Below are positions 55,966 through 64,000 of a stretch of DNA of 64,000 nt, piece by piece. Position 1 is the stretch's first letter, and each line of letters begins with the position of its first letter. The translations under genes and the position numbers were made by a program. Source of the stretch: Cyanidium caldarium (taxonomy: Eukaryota; Rhodophyta; Bangiophyceae; Cyanidiales; Cyanidiaceae); the NCBI GenBank assembly GCA_026184775.1, contig JANCYW010000014.1, forward strand, positions 248,001 to 312,000. Reading direction: 5' to 3'. Under the pieces are notes generated by a model. That model did not search any database, was not told where the DNA came from, and saw only the letters and a program-made list of their open reading frames with translations.

Positions 55966-57873
55966 TCAAGTGCCGTTGCTGCAGCACGACACGGTGCAGC
56001 TGGCGCGGTTCGGCTGCGGCGGCAGGTCGATGGCCGGGTTGGCGTCGAAAAAGCCGCACGGCGTGAGCGTGAATCCGGTGCTCATCGTCGTCTGCACCGG
56101 AAAGTCCTCCGGGCGCGGCAGGTGGTGCAGTCCGAACACGTGCCACAGCACCACATCGGCGTTTTCCAGGTTGCGATTCTGCTTGACAAAGTCGGCGACA
56201 CCACCGGCACCGCTCGAGTGGTTCATAAACTCGCCGCCGGGGTATCGCTCCTCGGCGTCGTACGCGGTCACCCAGAGGTGGTTGTAGATGAAGCGGGAGC
56301 GCGCACCGGAGAAGCTGTCCGGTTTGAGGAACGGCGTCAGCGGGTGCGACGGCTCGAGTTTGTAGGCGACCGGTTTGCCGACGCGATTCAGTCGGTTCGG
56401 GTTGATCACCTTCCAGTAGCGTTGCGTGGCCGGGTTTGCGCGTCGACACGCGTCTAGCTCGCGGCGCAACGGCACCTCATCGATGTAATACGCGTTGCCG
56501 TACGGGTTGTGCTCGTCCGCCTCGGCGCAGGTGTTGCATTCGGTGACCGTGTTGGCATCGCCGTCCACGCTCATGTCCAGGCGTGCACAGAAGTGGTGCT
56601 GGTGAATTTGCCCCTCGACGCCGGACGCCACCTCCGCTCCGTACTTGGACGGCTGGCCCGGCAGACAGCCGACCGTGTTGATGATGCCGGTGGCCTTCAT
56701 TTCAAACTCGATCGCGCCGTCCTGTCGCAAGTACCAGTACGACGCGTACTCGTAGTTGCACACCGTCGAGATGGAGGATATGACCAGGCGACGACCGCGA
56801 CGCGTCTCCGCGCGGTCGGTGCGAAAGTCCCAGTGTTTCCACAGCACGCCGGTGTCCTCCTCGTGGATGCAGATGGCGTTCCGAATGGTCAACACCTCGC
56901 CGCGCATGGTGCTCAGGTGCGCATCCAAATAGGCGATGTGGCCGAGACAGTCGCATCCGAGGCGCAGCGAGTTGGCCAGCTTGCCCAGGCCGTACTCGCC
57001 AATATCAAACACATTCTTCCGGTAGTGCGGTGCGTGCGGCGTGCCGTACGGCACCACCATTTCCACCAGCGACATTCGGTGAGCCACCGGGCGGCCGTCG
57101 TAGCGTACATCGTGCAGCGTGATGGCCTCGCGCGCATTGAACCCAATCACCAGCGACCACCGGTCCCAGCGAACGGCGTGCCCGTCGAGCGCAAAACTCG
57201 GCCCCTCGGGCTGCACCACCTCCCACGGCCGCAGCGGCTGCCGAAAGTGGGTGCGCATCTCGGCCTCGTACTGGTGCTCGGCCATCGGGATGGGCATCCA
57301 GTGCAAGTCGTCCACCCGCAGCACTTTGTGTGCCAGAATGTCCACCACCGCATAGAGACCCTCGATGGGGTGCGCATACAGGTTGTCGTGGGCGCGCGTG
57401 CGCACCCAGCAGAACGCGTGCGACAAGTGGCGGCCCTCCTCGCCCGGCACGCCAAAGTTGCCCGCCGACCACGGGTCGATGCACACCAGACTCATGTCAG
57501 TGATGCCACGTTTGGCGCACGCTGCCACAAACTCCGGGTGCTGGCGCACCAGCTCCTCGATGGCTACAAACTGCTCCAGCTGGATGGTCGGACGCGCACC
57601 CGCCACAAAACGCTGCCGAAGCACACATCCTTCACGCAGCGACACCACCAGTTGCCACACGCCCAGCTCGGTGGTGCGGAACACGTTGACGCGCGCTTCA
57701 CGCGGCACGCTCCCGTCGCCGCTGCGCCGTGCGCGCTTGGGCGGCTCGTGCAGCTCGACGGTCTCAAAGAGGATTGACGCGCCGAATTCAGGCACAGCGC
57801 GCACTATGGCCACAGCCTGCCGAATTTCCTCTGCCGACAGCGGCGCGAACGGATGAGAGAGTGTCGATTTCAT
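55966..57873 (-). CDS. Copper amine oxidase
   Basis: Oxidises primary amines to aldehydes with release of H2O2 and NH3, using copper and a quinone made from its own Tyr. 635 residues from ATG 57873. Catalytic base Asp290 is in FDIGEYGLG. Tyr374 in CNYEY is the trihydroxyphenylalanine quinone precursor, 84 residues later as in yeast and bacterial enzymes. Copper His ligands are in IHQHHFC and in the WHVFGLHHLPRPEDFP region. VGKPVAYKL and the C-terminal GFFDANPA also fit. No signal peptide is visible, so it is cytosolic or peroxisomal rather than secreted. The end CSNGT is not a classical peroxisome signal. Confidence 0.95.
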   Translation of the reverse strand: MKSTLSHPFAPLSAEEIRQAVAIVRAVPEFGASILFETVELHEPPKRARRSGDGSVPREARVNVFRTTELGVWQLVVSLREGCVLRQRFVAGARPTIQLEQFVAIEELVRQHPEFVAACAKRGITDMSLVCIDPWSAGNFGVPGEEGRHLSHAFCWVRTRAHDNLYAHPIEGLYAVVDILAHKVLRVDDLHWMPIPMAEHQYEAEMRTHFRQPLRPWEVVQPEGPSFALDGHAVRWDRWSLVIGFNAREAITLHDVRYDGRPVAHRMSLVEMVVPYGTPHAPHYRKNVFDIGEYGLGKLANSLRLGCDCLGHIAYLDAHLSTMRGEVLTIRNAICIHEEDTGVLWKHWDFRTDRAETRRGRRLVISSISTVCNYEYASYWYLRQDGAIEFEMKATGIINTVGCLPGQPSKYGAEVASGVEGQIHQHHFCARLDMSVDGDANTVTECNTCAEADEHNPYGNAYYIDEVPLRRELDACRRANPATQRYWKVINPNRLNRVGKPVAYKLEPSHPLTPFLKPDSFSGARSRFIYNHLWVTAYDAEERYPGGEFMNHSSGAGGVADFVKQNRNLENADVVLWHVFGLHHLPRPEDFPVQTTMSTGFTLTPCGFFDANPAIDLPPQPNRASCTVSCCSNGT

Positions 57874-58532
57874 GGCGAGCGATGAAGTGCACTCGTCGAC
57901 GCCGCACAGTCCGAAATGCACACCGGACCCTTGCCCGGACGCAACCGACTGGTCAACGGAAACGCGTGCGATCGTTGGCGATCGCACCGACCGACACGGG
58001 CGCGCTGTCAGACGAAGCGCGCGCGCGCGAGCGAGCGAGGCGGGGCGAGGCGAGGCGGGGCGTGCGGAGATGTGCCGTGGCATACTGTGGACACGCTCGA
58101 CCATTCTGGATGGGCTGCCGGCGCTGGGCGTAATGGAAAGGGGAGTGCTCAGGCCGAGGCGTCAGCCACCGGCGCCTGAACGCAACCCGAAATTCCCCCA
58201 TCTGCTGGCATACTCCTATCACACACATACACCGCCAAAACCTCTCCCGACCGTTCACCGGTCCTCTTGTCTCGTATCCCCATCATCACACCGCGCTCCT
58301 TCCATGCTCGCGTCCGCCCTCCGTCCCGAATCCGTGCGGATTGCGCGCTCCGGTCCGAACGCGCAGCCGCGCGCGGGTCCGCGAGTGTTGCGTCGCCGGT
58401 TCGCGGTCCTTGTCAGCGGCTGCCTCTCCAACCGGTCGCCGCCGCGCACTCGTTCACCGCGAACCGTTTTCCGGTCGATACCGCGCATTGCCTGTGCGCC
58501 TGGGTCGGTCAGTATCGCTGGACGCGAGCGGC
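57874..58532. promoter_or_regulatory. Divergent spacer between copper amine oxidase and P4-ATPase
   Basis: 659 bases between two head-to-head genes. Open frames extend both genes into it without conserved content. No named element seen. Confidence 0.4.
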
Positions 58533-61500
58533 ATGGAGGACGGTGGGGTGGACTCGCTGTCCACGTCGAATGAGACCTCGCTGAACAAGTCGGCGGGCGC
58601 GCTGTCCGCCTCGGGCACGTCTTCGGCACCGCAGCGGGCATCGTGCTGGTCAGCGACGGCGGCGTGGAGTCGTCGGGCGGTGCGTGCGGTGGTGGATTTC
58701 TTGCGCGACCCCGACTTGTCGCGCCTGTTCGAGCGCAAGCGCGGAACGCAGCCGCGGCTGGTGCGCTTCAACGATCCAGCGTACAACGGCAGCCACAAGT
58801 ATCACAGCAACCACATATCGACGGCACACTATCAACTTTGGTCGTTTGTGCCGGTATTTTTCACGCGGCAACTGCTGCGCACTGCCAACTTTTACTTTTT
58901 GGTGGTGGGCGTGCTGTACCTGGTGCCGGCCATCACGCCGGTGTTCACCGCCGGTCGGTATGCCACGTTGGGCTCGCTGGCGTTTCTCATTTTCATCACC
59001 GGCGTGAAGGAGCTCGCCGAGGATATCAAGCGGCATCGCGAGGACCGTCGTGTGAACAACACGCTGGTGGAGGTGTTGCGCGGCGCCAGCGATGCCTCGC
59101 TGGATGCGCACGAGGGCGAGACCGTCGCCTGGAAGCATGTGCGTGTGGGCGACTTGGTGGTGGTGCGGCGCGACGAGGGCGTGCCTTCCGATCTGGTGTT
59201 GCTGGCCACCAGCGCCGAGGACGACATGTGCTACGTGGAGACGCGCGCCATCGACGGCGAGACCAATCTGAAAGTGAAGATGGCCGCGCCGCTCGACCGC
59301 CACCTGTTCACGCCCAAATCGTGGCACCTGCTGGTGGGTGAGGTGGAGTGCGAGGCGCCCAACCCGCGTCTGTACGAGTTTGACGGCCATCTGCGGGTGC
59401 ACATTCCCGACGAGGACGGTCTGCCCACCGAGCGGATGCTGGAGTGCGGCCTGACGCGCGATCACATGCTGCCGCGTGGTGTGGTGCTGCGCAACACCGA
59501 CTGGGTGGTCGGCCTGGTGGTGTTCACCGGCAACGAGACCAAGCTGATGATGAATCTGCGGCGCGAGGCGCACAAGGTGGGGCGCGTAGAGCGCGTCATC
59601 ACCCGCTACATCATCTTCTTGATTCTGTTCGAGGCGGTGGTGTCGCTCATCCTCACCATCTTGTTCGCGGTGTTTGCGTCGCGCAACGAGCACCGCGACA
59701 AGTTCTGGTACCTGTTCGCCTCGTATAGCGGCAGCGAGGTGGTGCCGCGCTTTTTCACCTTCTTCCTGACGCTGTCGTACCTGGTGCCGATCTCGCTGTA
59801 CGTGACCATGGAGATCGTGCGCGGCCTGCAGTCGATCTTCGTCGTGCTCGACGATCACATGTACTGTGCGGAGACACAGACGCGGGCGCGCTGCCGCAAC
59901 TCGAACCTCAACGACGAGCTCGGCCAGGTGACGCACATCTTCTCGGACAAGACCGGCACCATTACGCAGAACGTGATGGAGTTTAGTCGGGCCTTTGTGG
60001 GCGGCGAGATGATCACCGAGCGGCGGCGGCAACACCCTGGCGACGCCGAATTCTTCCGTCTGCTGGCGCTGTGCCACACGGTGGTGCCGGAGCGCGACGT
60101 GGACGCGCACCGCATCGAGTATCACGCGTCGAGCCCGGACGAACAGGCGCTGGTGATGGCGGCACATCGCAACGGCGTGACGTTGTTGGAACGCACCTCG
60201 CGTTCGATTCTGCTGGGCGAGGACGATCAGTTGGCGTCGTACGTGGTGTTACAGGTGCTGGAGTTTAGCTCGGAGCGCAAGCGCATGTCGATTGTGGTGC
60301 GGCGGCCGGACGGGCGCGTTCGCCTCTATATCAAGGGCGCCGACTCGGTGATGTTTCCGCGCATGCGCGGCAACGAGGCGCCGGCGTCGCTCCAGAAGGG
60401 CGATGCCGCGGCGGAGACGTCGTCTTCGTCGCTGACCGCACCGCCGCCGACCGATACTTCCGTCGAGGCGCAGGCAGTGAGAGAGGCGCGCGCCGCGGTA
60501 CACTCCTTTGCCATCGGCGGCCTGCGCACGCTGGTAGTCGGCTATCGCGATCTGGACGAGGAAGCGTACCAGGAGTGGGCACAGCGGTATGCCGAGGCCA
60601 ACGGGAAGCTGCAGGACCGCAGCGAGGCGCTGGATCGGCTGGCCGACGAGCTGGAGCAGTCGCTCACCCTGCTGGGCGTCAGCGCCATTGTGGACTATCT
60701 GCAGCGCGACGTGCCCGACACGCTGCGCTCGCTCTTCTGCGCCAACATCAAAGTGTGGATGCTCACCGGCGACAAGCAGGAGACCGCCATCAACATCGGT
60801 CTGGCGGCCGGCCTGCTCAGCTCGGACATGGATATCGTGGTGATGAAACCGGGCGATGCCGCCGATGTGGGTGCGCAGCTGGACTGCACCGAGGCGCGTT
60901 GGCGCTCGCTGGAGGTGGACGGCGTGCCGTCGTTCCAGAAGGCGCTGGTGGTGGGCGGCGATTTGTTGGATTTGGCGCTGAGTTCGCGGCTGCGCCCGCG
61001 CCTCATTCGGGTGAGCGAGCGCGCGCGCTGCGTGATCGCCTGCCGCATGACCCCGAAACAGAAGGCGGAGCTGGTGCGCGCCATGAAAGAGGAGAACCAG
61101 CGCGCGGTCACGCTGGCCATCGGCGACGGCGCCAACGATGTGGGCATGATCCAGGCGGCGCACGTGGGCGTCGGACTGGCCGGCCGCGAGGGCATGGAGG
61201 CGTCGCTGGCGAGCGACTTCTCCGTCGGCGAGTTTCGCTTCCTGAAACGTTTGCTGCTGGTGCACGGTCGCTGGTTCTACAAGCGCAACTACAAGCTGAT
61301 CGTGTTCATGATCTACAAGAACGCCGCCATGGCCGCGTTCTCCATCTGGTACGACACCATATCGGACTTTTCGGGGTCGCAGTTTTTCGACCCGTGGGTG
61401 CAGTCGATGTACAACCTGTTTCTGACCTCGATCCCGATCATCGTGCTGGCCACGCTGGACCAGGAGGTGACTGCGGCGTACGCGCTCTTCTACCCGGAGA

Positions 61501-62417
61501 TCTATCGCAGCGGGCAGCGCAACACCAGCGGGCGGCCGCGGGTGTTCCTGTACTGGTTTGTGACCGCGCTATGGCAGTCGGTGGTGATGTTCTATCTGAC
61601 GTACTATGCGAACGCCGACGGGCCGGTGGGCGACGGCCAGATGATGGGGCGCGACATGTTCGCGCTGGTGTGTTTCACGGAGCTGGTGGTGGTGGTGCAC
61701 ATTCAGCTGGCGCTGTACCAGTCGCGCTGGACGTGGTTCTCGGGGCTGCTGTACTTTTTCAGCGCCACATTGTGGTTCTGGCTGGGGCCGGCGTACTGTG
61801 CGCGCACCTTCACCGCTGACCTGCACCTGTCGCCGATGCTGTACTGGGCGATGATGCGGCTGCTGAGTGAGCCGTTGCTGTGGCTGATTATGATCGTGAC
61901 GGTGGTGATCTGTGCGGTGCCGCCGCTGCTGGTGCGTCACTGGAATCGGATGTACTTGCCGTCGCCGAAGGTGATCGTGCAAGAGCTGGAATGGGTGGGC
62001 ATCTTGCACACCAAGCGCACGGCGCATCTGGGCGAGGAGCTGGCGGCGCCGACCGAGCCGCGGTTTGTGCAGTTTGAGCGCAAGCGCGCCGACCGCCGCA
62101 CGATGCATGCAGTGCCGTGGAACTTTGGCGGTGGGGCGTTTGCCCAGGATGACCGGGCGGCGCGGACGCACTCCCACTCCCGCTCGCGCCTGCCGTCGCT
62201 GGAGACGGCCACCTCCACCGATGGCATTCCGCGGGGAGTGCGGGAGCGTGCGCTGAGCAGCAGCATCCGGCAGCGACGTCGGCGTTTCTACTCGTCGGAT
62301 ATCAGCACGGTGGATCTGGAGGAGCTGTGGACGACGCGCGGCGCCCGCTCGGACACGCACGTCACCCTCGAGTCACCGCCTCCCAGCGCCACGAGCCTAC
62401 CACGACCCGATCCGTGA
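58533..62417 (+). CDS. P4-type ATPase (aminophospholipid flippase)
   Basis: Membrane pump that moves phospholipids to the cytosolic leaflet. 1294 residues. The P4 opening RLVRFNDPAYNGSHKYHSNH-like segment at about 70-90 and FTRQLLRTANFYFL are present. Next are DGETNLKVKMA and the phosphorylated Asp472 in FSDKTGTITQN. The nucleotide-binding part has YHASSPDEQALV and the hinge has GDGANDVGMIQAAHVGVGL. About ten membrane segments can be counted, with the C-terminal six after 890. The tail after about 1180 is long, Arg/Ser-rich and probably regulatory. ATG 58533 chosen. The partner CDC50 subunit is not in this window. Confidence 0.95.
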   Translation: MEDGGVDSLSTSNETSLNKSAGALSASGTSSAPQRASCWSATAAWSRRAVRAVVDFLRDPDLSRLFERKRGTQPRLVRFNDPAYNGSHKYHSNHISTAHYQLWSFVPVFFTRQLLRTANFYFLVVGVLYLVPAITPVFTAGRYATLGSLAFLIFITGVKELAEDIKRHREDRRVNNTLVEVLRGASDASLDAHEGETVAWKHVRVGDLVVVRRDEGVPSDLVLLATSAEDDMCYVETRAIDGETNLKVKMAAPLDRHLFTPKSWHLLVGEVECEAPNPRLYEFDGHLRVHIPDEDGLPTERMLECGLTRDHMLPRGVVLRNTDWVVGLVVFTGNETKLMMNLRREAHKVGRVERVITRYIIFLILFEAVVSLILTILFAVFASRNEHRDKFWYLFASYSGSEVVPRFFTFFLTLSYLVPISLYVTMEIVRGLQSIFVVLDDHMYCAETQTRARCRNSNLNDELGQVTHIFSDKTGTITQNVMEFSRAFVGGEMITERRRQHPGDAEFFRLLALCHTVVPERDVDAHRIEYHASSPDEQALVMAAHRNGVTLLERTSRSILLGEDDQLASYVVLQVLEFSSERKRMSIVVRRPDGRVRLYIKGADSVMFPRMRGNEAPASLQKGDAAAETSSSSLTAPPPTDTSVEAQAVREARAAVHSFAIGGLRTLVVGYRDLDEEAYQEWAQRYAEANGKLQDRSEALDRLADELEQSLTLLGVSAIVDYLQRDVPDTLRSLFCANIKVWMLTGDKQETAINIGLAAGLLSSDMDIVVMKPGDAADVGAQLDCTEARWRSLEVDGVPSFQKALVVGGDLLDLALSSRLRPRLIRVSERARCVIACRMTPKQKAELVRAMKEENQRAVTLAIGDGANDVGMIQAAHVGVGLAGREGMEASLASDFSVGEFRFLKRLLLVHGRWFYKRNYKLIVFMIYKNAAMAAFSIWYDTISDFSGSQFFDPWVQSMYNLFLTSIPIIVLATLDQEVTAAYALFYPEIYRSGQRNTSGRPRVFLYWFVTALWQSVVMFYLTYYANADGPVGDGQMMGRDMFALVCFTELVVVVHIQLALYQSRWTWFSGLLYFFSATLWFWLGPAYCARTFTADLHLSPMLYWAMMRLLSEPLLWLIMIVTVVICAVPPLLVRHWNRMYLPSPKVIVQELEWVGILHTKRTAHLGEELAAPTEPRFVQFERKRADRRTMHAVPWNFGGGAFAQDDRAARTHSHSRSRLPSLETATSTDGIPRGVRERALSSSIRQRRRRFYSSDISTVDLEELWTTRGARSDTHVTLESPPPSATSLPRPDP

Positions 62418-62710
62418 CGAATAAGAAAAGGAACGTAATGTAAAGAGACGATATGGTGTGAAGAGCGCGAGAGCAGCGTCGTGGTGCTTGTAGGGAATGG
62501 GGTCTGCGTGCCGCTCTGCGTGTTCGATGGCTGCGGTGGCGAGCGATGCGCGGCAGCGACGGGCCACCGAATCGCAGGACGCGTTTCGGTTTGCCGGCGG
62601 CGGTGGCGGTCGTAGAACGGGTGGGGTGGAACGTGCCGCTCGAGACGTCTGTGAAGCGTCTCCATGTTCGAGTTTCGGGGCGAACGTTGGGACACAAGTG
62701 CGATGCGTCG

Positions 62711-63955
62711 ATGACGGACCCGAATAGGGTAGAGGCGGCGGTGAGGTGGCACTGGCGATGGACGCGGGAGTTGTGGCCGCGCCCGACCGAAGCCGGGGAG
62801 AAGAGCGCCGAACGGAGTGCAGCTGCTCTGTACCGAGAAGAATCGTTGGAGTGGGTGGAGAGTGTCATCGAGCGGGCTCGTGTACCGCCTAGTGCATCCT
62901 TGGTTCCGTACACCTCCGAGGCCTCCACGCTGCTGCCGTACTCTGCGCGCTCCCTCCCCTCGTTTCGGCTCTACCGGGTGGTGCAGTACACCGCGGCACA
63001 CAACCCTATCCACGCCCTGGCCACTTCCGCCGACAACCGGCAATTGTCCGTCGGTTGCACCGACGGCACCATCGGCCTGATCGATATGGCCACCGGGCAG
63101 CGCATCAGCACGCTCGTCTCCGACCGCCAACTGCGCGGCAGTGTGCAATGCTTGGCGTATGCGCCGCACGCCCCACAGATACTCTATTCCGGCGGCGGGG
63201 ACAAGCGCGTGCTGCAGTGGGATGCCCGCATCGGCCGCATCACCCAGCGACTGGTGGGACACACCGCCGGGGTGTATGCGCTGGCCGTGCACCCGCTGCT
63301 CGCGCCGGTGATCGTCTCCGGCGGCGGGGATGCCACGGTGCGCGTATGGGATGCGCGCGCCACCGGTGATGCCTGCGTGCACGCGCTGGCGGGTCATGCG
63401 GCGGCGGTGCGCTCGCTGGAGGTGCGCGAGCAGGAGCCGCAAATCCTCAGCGGCAGCGACGATGCCACCATGCGGTGGTGGCAGTTGACGCCGCGAGCGC
63501 AACTGGCGGGCGTGTACGCGCGACATGCGCACGGCCTGTGTCGGGTGCAACGATGTTGGCTGGAGGTGACGGGAGAGGAGCATGAGGAGGAGATGGAGGC
63601 GGTGGTGTCGGCGGCCGGCGACGGGGTGTGCCTGTGGCGACTGCCCGACGGCCAATGTCTGGCGCGCGGCGCGTGGGTGCATCACCGCGAGGGCGCCGCG
63701 ACGGCTTTACGGGATCGGCGGATGGTGAGCGCGGAGGCGCGCGATGTCGACGGGCTGGTCGCCGCGGCGGACGCATACGGCCAGGTGTGGTTGTGGCACT
63801 GGACGCAACCGCGATGGACACCGCTAGAGAGACAGCCGGCGGGGGATGAACAGTGCGTGGATCGGGTGCTGTTCGATCGATCGACGTCGCGCTTGATCGT
63901 CGGCGATCGCGCTGGACGACTCCGGTGGTACCGCGAGGAAGAACCGGAACGATGA
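62711..63955 (+). CDS. PLRG1: PLRG1/Prp46-type WD40 splicing factor
   Basis: Member of the Prp19 complex that activates the spliceosome. 414 residues from ATG 62711. About 130 N-terminal residues precede seven WD40 repeats. The closest matches to PLRG1 are DKRVLQWDARIGRI, GHTAGVYALAVHPLLAPVI and GGGDATVRVWDARATG, then LAGHAAAVRSLE and QILSGSDDATMRWWQL, and the late AYGQVWLWHW. The end RWYREEEPER fits the WKEDE tail of the family. Intron content in this window is very low (one gene), yet the splicing machinery is kept. No intron in the gene itself. Confidence 0.85.
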   Translation: MTDPNRVEAAVRWHWRWTRELWPRPTEAGEKSAERSAAALYREESLEWVESVIERARVPPSASLVPYTSEASTLLPYSARSLPSFRLYRVVQYTAAHNPIHALATSADNRQLSVGCTDGTIGLIDMATGQRISTLVSDRQLRGSVQCLAYAPHAPQILYSGGGDKRVLQWDARIGRITQRLVGHTAGVYALAVHPLLAPVIVSGGGDATVRVWDARATGDACVHALAGHAAAVRSLEVREQEPQILSGSDDATMRWWQLTPRAQLAGVYARHAHGLCRVQRCWLEVTGEEHEEEMEAVVSAAGDGVCLWRLPDGQCLARGAWVHHREGAATALRDRRMVSAEARDVDGLVAAADAYGQVWLWHWTQPRWTPLERQPAGDEQCVDRVLFDRSTSRLIVGDRAGRLRWYREEEPER

Positions 63956-64000
63956 CCGATGCAGACACATCTGCCTTGCCTATTCCCGCTGGGAGTGCGG

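Noticed and set aside
58650-60167. 505-codon minus-strand frame
   Set aside because: Antisense to the P4-ATPase.
62288-63685. 465-codon minus-strand frame
   Set aside because: Antisense to PLRG1 and the P4-ATPase tail; no motif.
1-64000. Transfer RNA, ribosomal RNA and riboswitch genes
   Set aside because: Reading the spacers I found no convincing tRNA arms or rRNA blocks; a covariance-model scan would be decisive and was not possible.

Overview
This is a gene-dense, GC-rich, almost intron-free nuclear window from a photosynthetic eukaryote, most likely a unicellular red alga. The signs are CP12, several proteins whose N-termini look like red-algal plastid transit peptides (M..AF/FV starts), cytosolic uL2, a mitochondrial glycine decarboxylase, and single-ORF genes packed on alternating strands with short spacers. 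Only one gene (NF-YB) shows clear introns. A walled member of the Cyanidiophyceae would fit the intron poverty and the many secreted structural proteins, but the species is inference.

Layout. 1-2.6 kb: nitrate reductase (minus, runs off the left edge). 2.8-7.1 kb: a graveyard of two decayed Fanzor (eukaryotic TnpB-like) genes in opposite orientation. 7.5-23 kb: housekeeping block with CHMP1, SURF4/Erv29, KTI12, a MYB-like factor, the proteasome activator PA200/Blm10, a GLOD5-like protein, the proteasome chaperone PSMD9/Nas2 and RFT1. 23-35 kb: an island of secreted proteins. Five paralogues of a Cys-every-7th-residue, Gln/Lys-rich family (called CRP1-CRP5 here) are interspersed with an ABCG half-transporter, an IMP2-like protease with a Cys in place of the catalytic Ser, a P19/FetP-type iron-binding protein of bacterial kind, a poly-proline mini-protein and a third Fanzor relic. 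35-43.5 kb: NF-YB, a zinc-ribbon protein, ISCU, a C2 protein, a divergent HSF-type factor, CP12, two hypothetical proteins and a secreted glycoprotein. 43.9-64 kb: glycine decarboxylase P-protein, a plastid-type tandem ArsA/GET3 ATPase, mitochondrial uL18, MOCS1A, uL2, an unrecognised plastid-type protein, a copper amine oxidase, a P4-ATPase flippase and the splicing WD40 protein PLRG1/Prp46.

Functional links. MOCS1A makes the cofactor precursor that nitrate reductase needs. PA200 and PSMD9 are both proteasome accessory factors about 0.7 kb apart. ISCU supplies Fe-S clusters of the kind MOCS1A carries. The 23-35 kb island reads as extracellular: signal peptides, disulfide-ready Cys arrays, Gln/Lys and Pro/Lys runs and a metal-binding secreted protein suggest a cell-wall or surface-matrix module. 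This is inference, but the family and its clustering are directly visible and I do not recognise it as a described family.
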